A stretch of DNA of 64,000 nt, from contig CAWJDO010000002.1 in the NCBI GenBank assembly GCA_963841635.1, positions 3,286,001-3,350,000 of the forward strand. The letters are read 5' to 3'. Positions 16,962 through 28,891 of this stretch are shown here, in pieces; within the stretch, counting starts at the first letter, position 1; each line of letters opens with the position of its first letter. The position numbers were made by a program, and so were the translations under genes. This DNA is from DASWZN01 sp963841635. GTDB taxonomy: Bacteria > Acidobacteriota > Terriglobia > Bryobacterales > Bryobacteraceae. The notes under the pieces were generated by a model. It was not told where the DNA came from, searched no databases, and saw only the letters and a program-made list of their open reading frames with translations.

Positions 16962-18212
16962 TCATCCAGCGGCCGGGGCCGGTACACTGCGCAAATCGGC
17001 TGGGGCCGCCGGGTTCACCGAGCACATCACCACCAACGCCAGCATTGCCAGTGGAACGATGACCGCGCCGGGATAGCGGGCTACCGCCGGCATATACACG
17101 ACAGGCAGCAACAGAATCCCAGCCAGGGCGCGCCGCGGCAAGGGCTGGTCCTTCCCCAACAGCATGACCACCAAAGAAGGCAGCAGGATCAGACAGTCCT
17201 GCGTGTAGGCGTGCCGGCTGACGAGCAAGCCGCCCGCCAGCATTGCCACGCAGGCGTTCTCGGGAGTGCGGTGGCACGCCCGCCAGACCAGCCAAGCGAC
17301 GACTCCGCACATCGCCAACTCGACGCCCAAAGGCAGCCCGAACGCGGAGCATAGACCGTGCAGGTTTGGCATCGCCGCTTCGTCCGTGTTCTGTATCGGG
17401 TTGCGAACCAGGTGGATATACCTCTGAATCCAGTCGGGACCCTGAAGTGCAAAAGATGCCGCCCCGCAGGCCAGCAGGCCACCGGCGAGGCCGGCACCGA
17501 GCCGCCAGCGTTTCTGGGAAACAATCCAGAGGGGCACGAGGAGAAACAAATGAAGCTTGGCCATGCACAGAGCGGCGACTACCCCGGCAAGTCCCGGGCG
17601 CCGGTCCATGAGGCGCGCCACGATCGACAACCAGAGCAGCAGGAAGGGGACATCCTGACCATTGGCGAGCGCGGCCGAGAGCGGAACGGACCAGCAGCAG
17701 GCCAAGGCGACCGCAGCACGGTGCCCTCCAGCCGGCCAGAGGAGGACGGCCAACACCACCGCCAGTAGCGAGAGCGTCTGGAACAGGAGATAGGCGGAAC
17801 GGTAAGGCAGCAACGCGAGTGGGGCGAGAAGCGCAGCGAATGCCGGGGGACGGGAAAACAGGAAAGCTTTGCCGGAAATCCCGGCTGCAGCCCACTGCAC
17901 TTGCGCGACCCGAACGGGATCATACAAACCCGGATCCGTTGCCAGCTTGCCACCGGCGTACAAGTCGAGAAAGTCGTTGCCTCCGATGGAGATCTGGCCG
18001 TATTTCTGAGACCACTGTGCGACATTCGCCAGCAAGCCCATCAGAGCGATCGCCCAGATGATCCACGCGGGGAGATACCCCAGGAGTGGCACCGTAGCCC
18101 GAGGCGGTGTCGCCGCGGAGGAGGAGGACGAAACGAGAGGTCGAGGCACCACGTCATCCGACCGCGGAACTGGACCGACCGGCTCGCTCAGAAGCCTCCT
18201 CCTTTCCGACAT
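16962..18212 (-). CDS. GT87-type (DUF2029) membrane glycosyltransferase
   Basis: Second paralogue, on the opposite strand and convergent with the first. The 416-residue product has about ten membrane segments, with the conserved first-loop pattern GGNDFLDLYAGGKLATDPGLYD split over positions near 17893-17960 (key D, Y, G and LYD). The frame continues to an ATG at 18293, but the ATG at 18212 gives a length closer to its paralogues. No strong ribosome site is seen, so the start is uncertain. Likely adds a sugar from a polyprenyl-phosphate donor to a surface glycan or protein. Confidence 0.75.
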   Translation of the reverse strand: MSERRRLLSEPVGPVPRSDDVVPRPLVSSSSSAATPPRATVPLLGYLPAWIIWAIALMGLLANVAQWSQKYGQISIGGNDFLDLYAGGKLATDPGLYDPVRVAQVQWAAAGISGKAFLFSRPPAFAALLAPLALLPYRSAYLLFQTLSLLAVVLAVLLWPAGGHRAAVALACCWSVPLSAALANGQDVPFLLLWLSIVARLMDRRPGLAGVVAALCMAKLHLFLLVPLWIVSQKRWRLGAGLAGGLLACGAASFALQGPDWIQRYIHLVRNPIQNTDEAAMPNLHGLCSAFGLPLGVELAMCGVVAWLVWRACHRTPENACVAMLAGGLLVSRHAYTQDCLILLPSLVVMLLGKDQPLPRRALAGILLLPVVYMPAVARYPGAVIVPLAMLALVVMCSVNPAAPADLRSVPAPAAG

Positions 18213-18432
18213 TGCAGGTATAGCACATGTGCCACCTCTCAGCAGGGGCGTGGAGACGTCGGACGTATAATCGAGACTTGGCCCGGACGGCAAGGGAAGC
18301 GATCCTCGCCCGCGGGAGCGGCCTCATGAGTGGCTATTTACCGAAGCAGGCGCGATCACATAAGACCGGCTCGCCTGGTACCGCCGCCGGCAGCAGGACT
18401 GACACTGCCGAGCGAGGCAGGGAGGGAGCGCT

Positions 18433-18714
18433 TTGGCCGATTCCGACGCGCTGATGATCGCGCTGGCGATCTCGGCAACAGCCTGCCTCGCCTTCGCCTC
18501 ACTTACCTATGGCACTTGTCCGGAGCTCTATTTGCGATTGGTGGTCGCTCTTGCCAGCACGACCGCGCTGAGTTTTTCCGGCGCGAGGTTTCAGGACGGT
18601 CACGCGTATAAAGACTTCCGCCCGACGCATTGTGCGGCGTGGCATTGCCAGAGGAACTTCGATGCGACGAAGCTTGACCAGGACGGACTGTACCTGCAGC
18701 GAAGGTACAAATGA
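18433..18714 (+). CDS. Small hypothetical protein, coupled to the third GT87 gene
   Basis: A 93-residue frame starting with TTG; GGGAGG lies about eight bases upstream. The N-terminal half is hydrophobic (LMIALAISATACLAFASLTY and LVVALASTTAL), giving two possible membrane helices; the C-terminal half is polar with several Cys and His. Its TGA overlaps the ATG of the following glycosyltransferase (ATGA), which argues for translation. No family recognised, and codon quality in the second half is weak, so this could be a chance frame. Confidence 0.4.
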   Translation: MADSDALMIALAISATACLAFASLTYGTCPELYLRLVVALASTTALSFSGARFQDGHAYKDFRPTHCAAWHCQRNFDATKLDQDGLYLQRRYK

Positions 18715-20012
18715 TGCCTGACACGTCGAACCGGAGGCCATTCTGGTCAGGCGATACGGCACGGGCGGTGCTTGGGCCCTCGCCCGGGGTCCGGGAGATA
18801 CGAGCTGCATGCTGGGCGGCGCTCATTGTGACGATGGCGCTGGTGGCGTTGTCGATCGGATACGGTGCTATGGACCGGCCCTTCCTGGGGCATCAGCCGG
18901 GCGGCGACTATATATCGTTCTACGTTGCCGGCAAGATCCTGAACGAGTACCCGCACTCCAGACTCTACGACTCCTCTCTACAGTACCGTCTCCATCATGC
19001 CGTGCTGCCGGAGATGCCCCGGGAGACCGTGGAGGCGTACATCAATACGCCATTTTTTGCGTGGGTGTTCCGGCCGCTGGCGCGGCTGCCGTTCGCGTGG
19101 AGTTACGGTCTCTGGGTGGGGATTTCGGCCTTGCTGTACCTGACTGGCCTTTGGGCGGTGTGGCCGGCGGAGACGGGCTTCCGCGACGTTTCGCGGATTG
19201 CCTTGCTGGCCTGTTGTTCGTTTCCGCCATTCAGCATCGAGTGCCTGGCCGGCGGGCAGGTCTCCGCGGTCGGTTTCTGCGCTCTCGCCCTGTGCACGCG
19301 GTGGAGCCTGGCAGGATATCCGATGGCCGCCGGCGCCGCGCTGGCGGTGTGCCTCTACAAGCCGCCCCTGCTGGTGCTGGCAGTGCCCATGCTGGCGATA
19401 GGCAGGCGATTCCGAACGCTACTCGGCTTCGTGGTGGGTGCTTGCGTTGTGGCGGCGCTATCGCTGGCAGCGGTCGGGTACGAGGGATGCGTCGGGTATG
19501 TGCAGGCGCTGGGGGTGCGCGCGGAGTGGACGGCTCGCAATCCGTCTCCGCTGCCCCTATTCAAGTTCGTCGACATCCACACGTTCGTCCGGGTGCTTGC
19601 CGGCGGTCACTCCACAGCCAGCGCGGGCGTGGCATTCATCCTGATGGGAGCCGCATTTGCTTATCTTGCCGTGCGGTGGGCGCGCTCCCGGCCCGGCACG
19701 CGGGAGGCCGGTCTTCTGTGGGCTGCGACCATTGCGTGGACTCTGGTCTTCAACGTCTACGTGCCGATTTATGACACGATCCTGATCGTTATCCCCGCTC
19801 TGGTGATGGCTGGTGCGGTGTACCAGTCCGGCCACAAAAGCGTGGAGTCCGATCGCCCGGCCTTCCTGGGCTGGATGCTGGCGCTTTCGGTCGCAGCGGT
19901 CGTGTCACAGCCGGTCGCGGCGGCTACGCGCTTCCAGATTCTGACCGTGGTGCTGGCGGCAATCGGGCTCTTAGCTCTGCGGTGGTCAGCGCAGAAACGC
20001 CTGGAAGCCTAA
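18711..20012 (+). CDS. GT87-type (DUF2029) membrane glycosyltransferase
   Basis: Third paralogue, 433 residues with about ten membrane helices. The first periplasmic loop carries the same pattern as the copy at 15578 (DYISFYVAGKILNEYPHSRL followed by YDSS), and CLYKPPLLVL matches CCYKPSLLLL of that copy. The two plus-strand copies are thus closer to each other than to the minus-strand one. Its end overlaps the end of the convergent cpaA gene by 27 bases. Confidence 0.8.
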   Translation: MMPDTSNRRPFWSGDTARAVLGPSPGVREIRAACWAALIVTMALVALSIGYGAMDRPFLGHQPGGDYISFYVAGKILNEYPHSRLYDSSLQYRLHHAVLPEMPRETVEAYINTPFFAWVFRPLARLPFAWSYGLWVGISALLYLTGLWAVWPAETGFRDVSRIALLACCSFPPFSIECLAGGQVSAVGFCALALCTRWSLAGYPMAAGAALAVCLYKPPLLVLAVPMLAIGRRFRTLLGFVVGACVVAALSLAAVGYEGCVGYVQALGVRAEWTARNPSPLPLFKFVDIHTFVRVLAGGHSTASAGVAFILMGAAFAYLAVRWARSRPGTREAGLLWAATIAWTLVFNVYVPIYDTILIVIPALVMAGAVYQSGHKSVESDRPAFLGWMLALSVAAVVSQPVAAATRFQILTVVLAAIGLLALRWSAQKRLEA

Positions 20013-20558
20013 CAGCGTGCAGCAGCCGAGGGCGATCACGGCGCCCTGCGGCAGCCGGAACGAGAGCGGGCTCTTGACGTCGAACTCCTCGCTCTTGAGG
20101 TGCGGTGCGCGGAAGTGCAGCATTTCGCCGAGGATGCTGGCGGTGTTCCACAGGGTCTTGCGAAAACGTCCCGCGCCAAGCATCAGGATAACCGCGAGCA
20201 CGCCGCCCAGGATGCCGGAAAGGATAAAGATCTCGACCCAGGCTCTCCAACCGACCAGGGCGCCGATCGCGGCCAGCAACTTCACGTCACCTGCTCCGCG
20301 CGCGTGCAGGAGGTAGAGCGGAAAGTTAAAGAGCAGGGCCAGGCCGACAGCAAGTCCCGCGTCGCCCAGGCCTCGTAACACCGTCTGCCCGAGGAAGGCA
20401 TTCAACGCGAGACCGACGATCACGCCGGGCAGCGTGAGCCAGTTGGGGATGCGGCGGTAGCGTATGTCGTAATAGCTGGCGACAATCACCAGGGCCAACA
20501 GCAAAACCTGAACTGGCCAAGGTAGGGGTTGTAGCAAAGCCTGGATTCGAAGCAGCAT
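19986..20558 (-). CDS. cpaA: Prepilin peptidase CpaA/TadV (A24 family)
   Basis: Aspartic membrane protease that removes the leader of Flp-type pilins, 190 residues with about six helices. Both catalytic aspartates of the A24 family are visible: one in SYYDIRYRRIPNWL and one in the GxGD motif ARGAGDVKLLAAIG. It lacks the N-terminal methylase domain of PilD, as is normal for CpaA/TadV. It stands apart from the other Tad genes, separated by the GT87 cluster and on the opposite strand, but no second prepilin peptidase is seen, so it is the likely processing enzyme for the pilin at 7638-7805. Confidence 0.9.
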   Translation of the reverse strand: MLLRIQALLQPLPWPVQVLLLALVIVASYYDIRYRRIPNWLTLPGVIVGLALNAFLGQTVLRGLGDAGLAVGLALLFNFPLYLLHARGAGDVKLLAAIGALVGWRAWVEIFILSGILGGVLAVILMLGAGRFRKTLWNTASILGEMLHFRAPHLKSEEFDVKSPLSFRLPQGAVIALGCCTLLGFQAFLR

Positions 20559-20698
20559 GGTCTCAGTTCCGCAAGTATACTACGCGGCGCGGCCCTCTGA
20601 TTTGACTGCGGCTTTCAGGCGCCGGTCCGCTGCGGCCTCGGCAGGCGCGCGCTGAGCCCGTCGGCCGCCAAACAGGGATGCGCCCATGACCGCCCGGC

Positions 20699-21409
20699 TC
20701 ATCGAGCGCGGCCGAAAACCGAATATTGGCCGCCCAGGGGGATCCTTCGCAGCGCCGATTCCAAACGGGGGAACCTGCGGTAGAGCCGTTCAGGGCAGTA
20801 GAGGAAGTAGCGCTGGGCGTCGATGCCGAATCCGGCCCCACGCAGAAGCCGGCGGGATTCCGAGGGACGCAACAGGATCGCGTTGGCATCGACCCGCGTG
20901 CGGCTGACGATCAGCCGCGTCACGGGGTTGTACGGATTGTGCTCGATGAGCGCGAACCAGCCGCCGGGTCTCAACACGCGACGAACCTGCGCCGTCAGGT
21001 TAGGGCGGAGGTCCGGAGGGAAGTGGTGGTAGACGCAGACTGCGGTGACGAAGTCGAACTGGCCATCGTCGAACGGGAGCCCTTGGGGATCACGCTGCAC
21101 GCGGGTTTGAATTCCCTTCGCGCTCAGCCCTTCGGCACCCAGCATGCCGGCGGACGGGTCGCACCCGAAGACCTGCCCGAAGTCGTCGCGCAGCAACGTC
21201 AAGAGCTCGCCTTTCCCGCAGCCCACGTCGAGAAAGGACAACGTGCGCGTGTCGACCCGCTGCCGGCGGAAGAAGTCGCGAATCACATCGCGCTTGCGAA
21301 CGTGGAAGAACTTGGGCGTGGCGCCGGTGAAGCGTTCACGAATCGGGTCCGACAGCAACCTCTCGTAGTCCCCGGAAAGGCCGTCGAACTCAGGCTTCGA
21401 TTCACTCAC
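20699..21409 (-). CDS. Class I SAM-dependent methyltransferase
   Basis: A 236-residue methyltransferase with the SAM-binding motif I FLDVGCGKGELLTLL, motif II around FGCDPSAGML and post-motif PFDDGQFDFVTAV; the C-terminal half (LRPGGWFALIEHNPYNP) fits Methyltransf_11-type enzymes. The start chosen is a GTG at 21409 with GGAGG five bases upstream; an ATG 51 bases earlier is possible but overlaps the preceding gene deeply. It overlaps the end of the GT2 gene by eight bases, so the two form an operon, probably acting on the same lipid-linked sugar or glycan. Substrate unknown. Confidence 0.82.
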   Translation of the reverse strand: MSESKPEFDGLSGDYERLLSDPIRERFTGATPKFFHVRKRDVIRDFFRRQRVDTRTLSFLDVGCGKGELLTLLRDDFGQVFGCDPSAGMLGAEGLSAKGIQTRVQRDPQGLPFDDGQFDFVTAVCVYHHFPPDLRPNLTAQVRRVLRPGGWFALIEHNPYNPVTRLIVSRTRVDANAILLRPSESRRLLRGAGFGIDAQRYFLYCPERLYRRFPRLESALRRIPLGGQYSVFGRAR

Positions 21410-22406
21410 GCTGGCCTCCGGAGGCGCGCCCGGCCCGCGTGACGTTGAAGGTTCGCGCAACCAGATAGAGCGGGCGTTCTTTCGACTGCTCGTAGATCTT
21501 GCCGGCGTACTGCCCCAGGATACCGATGCTGATCAGGAGGGCGCTACCGATGGCGCAGGTGACGATCATGAGCGAGGTCCAGCCCGGAACGGTGTACCAC
21601 CCGAGGGCGGCGGCGAGCACGGCGCGAACTCCCTCCTCGATTCCAACCAGACCGACTAAGACGCCGAGCAGGAGGCTGATCTGCAGCGGCAGAATGGAGA
21701 ACGAGGTGGCCGCAGTCCAGGCAAAGAACAGCATCTTACGCAAGGGATACTTGGTGTACCCTCCGGCGCGGGGCGCACGCACATACTTCACCGCGCACTG
21801 GGGAAACCCGACCCACGCGACCATGCCGCGTAGAAACCGGTGGGTTTCGTGCATGCTCTGCAAGCCGTTCAGGCACTGGCGGGACAGGAGACGGAAGTCG
21901 CCGGTGTCCAGGGGAAGACGGGGGTAGACCATGGCGCGCATCAGCCGGTAGAATGCCCAGGCCGTGAAGCGCTTGAGTGCCGATTCGCCGCGGCGCGCCT
22001 CTCTCTGGCCATACACCACGTCGTATCCTTCGCAATAGCGATCGATCATCCGGTGAACCAGGACGAGGGGATCCTGGAGGTCGGCGTCGATCAGTATGAT
22101 GGCGTCGCCGCGCGCGTAGTCGAGCCCCGCGGTCGCGGCGAGCTGATGGCCGAAGTTCCGCGAGAGGTGGACGATCTTGATCCGGCTGTCGTCGGCGGCC
22201 CATGCGGCTATCTTGGGAAGGGTCCGATCGGAGCTGCCGTCATTGACCAGAAGGACCTCGGCCTCGCACTTCAGTTCCGCGAGGAGCTTGCTGACGTCCG
22301 CGCGAAGAAGGTCGACGATGCTCTCCTCGTTGTACATCGGAATCACCAGCGAAAGAGTGGCGGGATACGCACGGCGCTCCAACAAGTGGAAAGTCTCTTC
22401 CATCAT
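21402..22406 (-). CDS. GT2 glycosyltransferase, DPM1/GtrB-like
   Basis: Transfers a sugar to polyprenyl phosphate. The GT-A domain (residues about 17-240) has LSLVIPMYNEE, VLLVNDGSSDRT, the DADLQDP metal-binding motif and GDFRLLSR; two C-terminal membrane helices follow (about 215-290, FSILPLQISLLLGVLVG and ALLISIGILGQYAGKIYEQ). The 334-residue length fits GtrB/ArnC-type enzymes. The ATG at 22406 follows GGGGAGGAGG; an earlier ATG at 22439 has no such site. It could supply the polyprenyl-phosphate sugar used by the GT87 enzymes nearby. Confidence 0.9.
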   Translation of the reverse strand: MMEETFHLLERRAYPATLSLVIPMYNEESIVDLLRADVSKLLAELKCEAEVLLVNDGSSDRTLPKIAAWAADDSRIKIVHLSRNFGHQLAATAGLDYARGDAIILIDADLQDPLVLVHRMIDRYCEGYDVVYGQREARRGESALKRFTAWAFYRLMRAMVYPRLPLDTGDFRLLSRQCLNGLQSMHETHRFLRGMVAWVGFPQCAVKYVRAPRAGGYTKYPLRKMLFFAWTAATSFSILPLQISLLLGVLVGLVGIEEGVRAVLAAALGWYTVPGWTSLMIVTCAIGSALLISIGILGQYAGKIYEQSKERPLYLVARTFNVTRAGRASGGQRE

Positions 22407-22616
22407 GGATCCTCCTCCCCAACGATTGAGCTTGAGCACTCGCCCAGCAAATCATAACTCTAATCAGAGCGCGCAATCCATGGAGCGGAGGCCCAGCCGG
22501 CGCAGAACCCGGCATTCTTCGATCGGTTGGCGATCACTGGTGCGGAGGCGTGCCCGGCCGAGGCGCTCCCGCTCCCTCCCCCCCGCTGGGTTCGTTACCT
22601 CGACTCACCTGACCAG

Positions 22617-22703
22617 GCGCTCGGATTCCTCCGTTCGCACGGATACGCGCTCCGGCACAAATATGGAGAATTCGGCAACACCGAGTTCGCCTTCACCCCC
22701 GGC
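22617..22703 (+). pseudogene. Inverted C-terminal fragment of an FkbM methyltransferase
   Basis: Plus-strand frame reading SHGYALRHKYGEFGNTEFAF matches the C-terminus of the intact minus-strand FkbM gene next door (THGYAIRHVYGEYHNTEFAF) at both protein and DNA level. It lies directly against the minus-strand pseudogene, in opposite orientation, so it is best explained as the missing C-terminal end of that copy after a small inversion. Confidence 0.75.
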
Positions 22704-22983
22704 GTGTTGCGACTACCGGGTGGTATCGGTCGAGCGTTTCCCCGGCACCATTGAGCACCAACATTTCGGCGCCCTCCACGTCTATCTTGAGGACATCCAC
22801 ACGGCTCACCCCGCTTTCGCGAACGATGTCGTCAAGCCGGCGTGTGCAAACCTTATAGCTCGCAGTCACGGATCTGCCCTGAGCTGTTCTGTTTCGGACA
22901 CTCGGGATGGCTACCTCCGCCAGAACTGTGATTGTCAGGACAAGCACTGTCACAAAGGCGGCCCGGCTCAGCGTCCGTTTCAT
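22693..22983 (-). pseudogene. FkbM methyltransferase pseudogene with internal deletion
   Basis: A 96-residue open frame that matches two separate parts of the FkbM gene at 23155-24066. The N-terminal membrane segment (MKRTLSRAAFVTVLVLTITV) joins directly to a late segment (RRLDDIVRESGVSRVDVLK, then DVEGAEMLVLNGAGETLDRY). About 480 bases that encode the SAM-binding core are missing, yet the frame is kept. The true C-terminus is absent; its match lies inverted on the plus strand at 22617-22703. The 100 bases around the start, including TATACTCAAACGATG, are nearly identical to the intact copy, so this is a duplicated and decayed paralogue. Confidence 0.8.
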
Positions 22984-23154
22984 CGTTTGAGTATAGCGCC
23001 GCAAGCGCAACCTTTTAGCGCATTGAATTGAGCCGCTTACAATCCCACCACGACTCGCCCACCAGGACTCGACCATTCGCCGGTTGCTGCCGTCGGTCCA
23101 TCTGGCCCAGCCGGACTCCGATGAACGCCGCAGGGATCCGAGCGCCCAACAGGA

Positions 23155-24066
23155 TCACTTCGAGACTCCGGACGCACCAGGCTTGAACGCGAATTCGGTG
23201 TTATGGTATTCGCCGTAGACGTGCCGGATGGCATAGCCGTGCGTGCTCATGAACGCGATCACGCCGGCCGTACTGGTTCCCATATTTTTGAGCTGCTGCT
23301 CAATCAGTTCCACTAAGACTATGGGGTGGAAGCGGTCGAGCGTGTCCCCGGCGCCCTTGAGCACGAGCAGTTCCGCTCCCTCCACGTCAACCTTCACTAC
23401 ATCCACGCGGCTCACTCCGCTTTCGCGGATGATGTCGTCCAGTCGGCGGGCCCGCACACGATAGGAGCGGGCGACGGGGCCGGCCAGGGCTGCATTGGCT
23501 TTAGAGAGCGAACTGGCACCCGCGTTCTCCTCCGCCGCGGCGAAGAACTCGAGCATGCCATCGGAATCGGAGCAGGCTACTGGCTCGACCACGACCTCAG
23601 ATGCGCCGTTCTCCCGAATGTTGGCCCGGAGTCTGCGAAGCGTCTCCGGGTTGGGCTCAATCGCCAACACACGTCCCCCTGGACCCACGAGCGGTGCTGC
23701 CTTCAAGGAGTAATAACCGATGTCAGCGCCTACATCCACAAAGACTCCGTTCTCTGGAATGTGTTCCGCGAGGCCGAGCCAGGTCTGCCGCTCCCAGAAT
23801 CCCGTCGCCAGGATGGTGCGGTCAAGGCCATCGGTGGGATCGAGTTGCAGATGCAAGCGAGGCTCAACCTTGACCCAGACGGGAACGGTCGGCGACAGCA
23901 GGCGCACCAAGCCTATGGGTAGTCCTCGCCCACCGTCGCGGGGCCACGCGGCTTCGAGCGCCAGACAGGTCCTGTTCCGGACACTCGGGATACCTACCTC
24001 CACCAGAACTATAATTGTCAGGACAAGCACGGTCACGAAGGCGGCCCGCCTCATCGTCTGTTTCAT
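23155..24066 (-). CDS. FkbM-family methyltransferase, membrane-anchored
   Basis: SAM-dependent methyltransferase of the FkbM type, 303 residues. An N-terminal hydrophobic segment (residues 5-26, RRAAFVTVLVLTIIVLVEVG) suggests a membrane anchor or signal. The SAM-binding core reads NGVFVDVGADIGYYSLKAA and LAIEPNPETLRRL; the family segment VDVVKVDVEGAELLVLKGAG follows. FkbM enzymes methylate hydroxyl groups of sugars and polyketides, which fits the glycan genes around it. The frame remains open far upstream, but that part runs antisense-like over the DUF167 gene, so the ATG at 24066 is chosen; a TATACT box lies seven bases before it, suggesting a leaderless or very short-leader transcript. Confidence 0.85.
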   Translation of the reverse strand: MKQTMRRAAFVTVLVLTIIVLVEVGIPSVRNRTCLALEAAWPRDGGRGLPIGLVRLLSPTVPVWVKVEPRLHLQLDPTDGLDRTILATGFWERQTWLGLAEHIPENGVFVDVGADIGYYSLKAAPLVGPGGRVLAIEPNPETLRRLRANIRENGASEVVVEPVACSDSDGMLEFFAAAEENAGASSLSKANAALAGPVARSYRVRARRLDDIIRESGVSRVDVVKVDVEGAELLVLKGAGDTLDRFHPIVLVELIEQQLKNMGTSTAGVIAFMSTHGYAIRHVYGEYHNTEFAFKPGASGVSK

Positions 24067-24101
24067 CGTTTGAGTATAGCGCCGCAAAGGCGATGCGCCT
24101 T

Positions 24102-24326
24102 TCAGGCAGTCACGACTTCGACCAGTTTGTTGCGCGAGGCCGCACCCGACTTGATGCGTAGGCGCGACTTGGGAATCTTGTAGTGCGCGGCCAGACGCGC
24201 GATCAGCTCTTCGTTCGCGCGGCCTTCGATGGGCGGGGATTTCAGGTGAACCGTGAGGCTGCCGTCGGCCGCTTCCTCTATGCGCGGGTTCTTCGAATTG
24301 GGTTTGACCTTGACGCGACGGACCAC
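24102..24326 (-). CDS. DUF167/YggU family protein
   Basis: A 74-residue protein with the DUF167 fold pattern: VKVKPNSKNPRIEE, then the conserved SPPIEGRANEELIARLA and SRLRIKSGAASRNKLVEV. Function of the family is unknown; members occur in most bacteria and eukaryotes. The start is a GTG at 24326 with AAAGG about six bases upstream. It sits alone between two FkbM genes in the same direction. Confidence 0.88.
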   Translation of the reverse strand: MVRRVKVKPNSKNPRIEEAADGSLTVHLKSPPIEGRANEELIARLAAHYKIPKSRLRIKSGAASRNKLVEVVTA

Positions 24327-24411
24327 GTGTACCTTTATGCGCCTGGTGAGCGAAACTCCGGCTGGCGGCTCGCTGCGTGAAGCAGAGCCGCCTGAGGGGC
24401 GGGTCGATCAC

Positions 24412-25347
24412 CTACTCACGGATGGGATCGAACGCGATGACCAACGCTTTCCACTTCCAGCTCATCCCCGCCTTGTCGCAATCGCAGCCCCGGTAGCTGT
24501 AACGGGCATCAATCGATTTGACCACGGCCGGGATGGCGGTGAAATCGTCAGACAGATGTTCCGATGAAATCGACATTCGCGGCCGAAAGCGCTTGATGGT
24601 GTCCCGAGCGCCCCGTAGGGCCTGCTTCTCGGCCCCTTCGATGTCCATCTTGATGAAATCGACTCGCGGCAAACCAAGCTCGGCCACGGCCTTGTCGATC
24701 GTGGTAAGGGGAACGCGAACCTTCGGCCCGCCCTCGGTCGGGTTGACCACGCTGTCAATTCCCTCGTTGGTTTCGTTGATGCTCAGATCCAATTCAGCAT
24801 CGCGATCCCAAACCCCCTTGGGGTAAACGATGACGCGTTTGGCGCGGATTTCGGCTTCGAAATTGCGCCGCAGTGCATCCAGAGTTCTGGGAGAAGGCTC
24901 GATGGCCACAACCAGACCGGCTCCGCGCGAGAGCGCTGTCCGCACGAAGGAACCGATGTTGGCTCCGCAATCGAGCACGATGTCTCCGCGCTGAACCTGG
25001 TGTCCCGCCGGTTCATAGACGTCCTTTTGCTCTTCCCAGATCAGGTATGGAAGGCCGCGCTCCCCGTGGACAGTCCAGATGTCCCCAGACGGCGTCCTCC
25101 ACAAGTCCAGCCCGGCCTCGGTCTTTGCCAGGCTGACTCCGGCGGCGATTTGCTCTACGGATTGGCCCTTGGAGAAACGGAGTTCGACTAAAGGACACTG
25201 CCCTCCAAGCTGCACTTTTAGGTAGCCGCTCAGGAGCGCCGCATTGATGGCAATCATGACGAGCACGACGGACCGCAGGACGACCTTCCTGAGCCTTCGC
25301 TTCCGATCGCTGCCGGGACGGGCATCTTTAGCGGTTGAATCTGCCAT
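24412..25347 (-). CDS. FkbM-family methyltransferase, membrane-anchored
   Basis: A 311-residue FkbM methyltransferase. A basic N-terminus and one hydrophobic segment (about 24-45, VVLRSVVLVMIAINAALLSG) are followed by the SAM core GDIVLDCGANIGSFVRTALS, VVAIEPSPRTLDAL and the FkbM segment VDFIKMDIEGAEKQALRGAR. Distant from the neighbouring copy at 23155-24066 in sequence but with the same architecture, so the cluster holds two diverged enzymes. No clear ribosome site precedes the ATG. Confidence 0.85.
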   Translation of the reverse strand: MADSTAKDARPGSDRKRRLRKVVLRSVVLVMIAINAALLSGYLKVQLGGQCPLVELRFSKGQSVEQIAAGVSLAKTEAGLDLWRTPSGDIWTVHGERGLPYLIWEEQKDVYEPAGHQVQRGDIVLDCGANIGSFVRTALSRGAGLVVAIEPSPRTLDALRRNFEAEIRAKRVIVYPKGVWDRDAELDLSINETNEGIDSVVNPTEGGPKVRVPLTTIDKAVAELGLPRVDFIKMDIEGAEKQALRGARDTIKRFRPRMSISSEHLSDDFTAIPAVVKSIDARYSYRGCDCDKAGMSWKWKALVIAFDPIRE

Positions 25348-25408
25348 GGGTATTCAGTGTACGCCGTGATTGACCCGGCCGCAAACGGCTTCCGCAGAGA
25401 GCGCGGCT

Positions 25409-28887
<3,479 letters not shown>

Positions 28888-28891
<4 letters not shown>

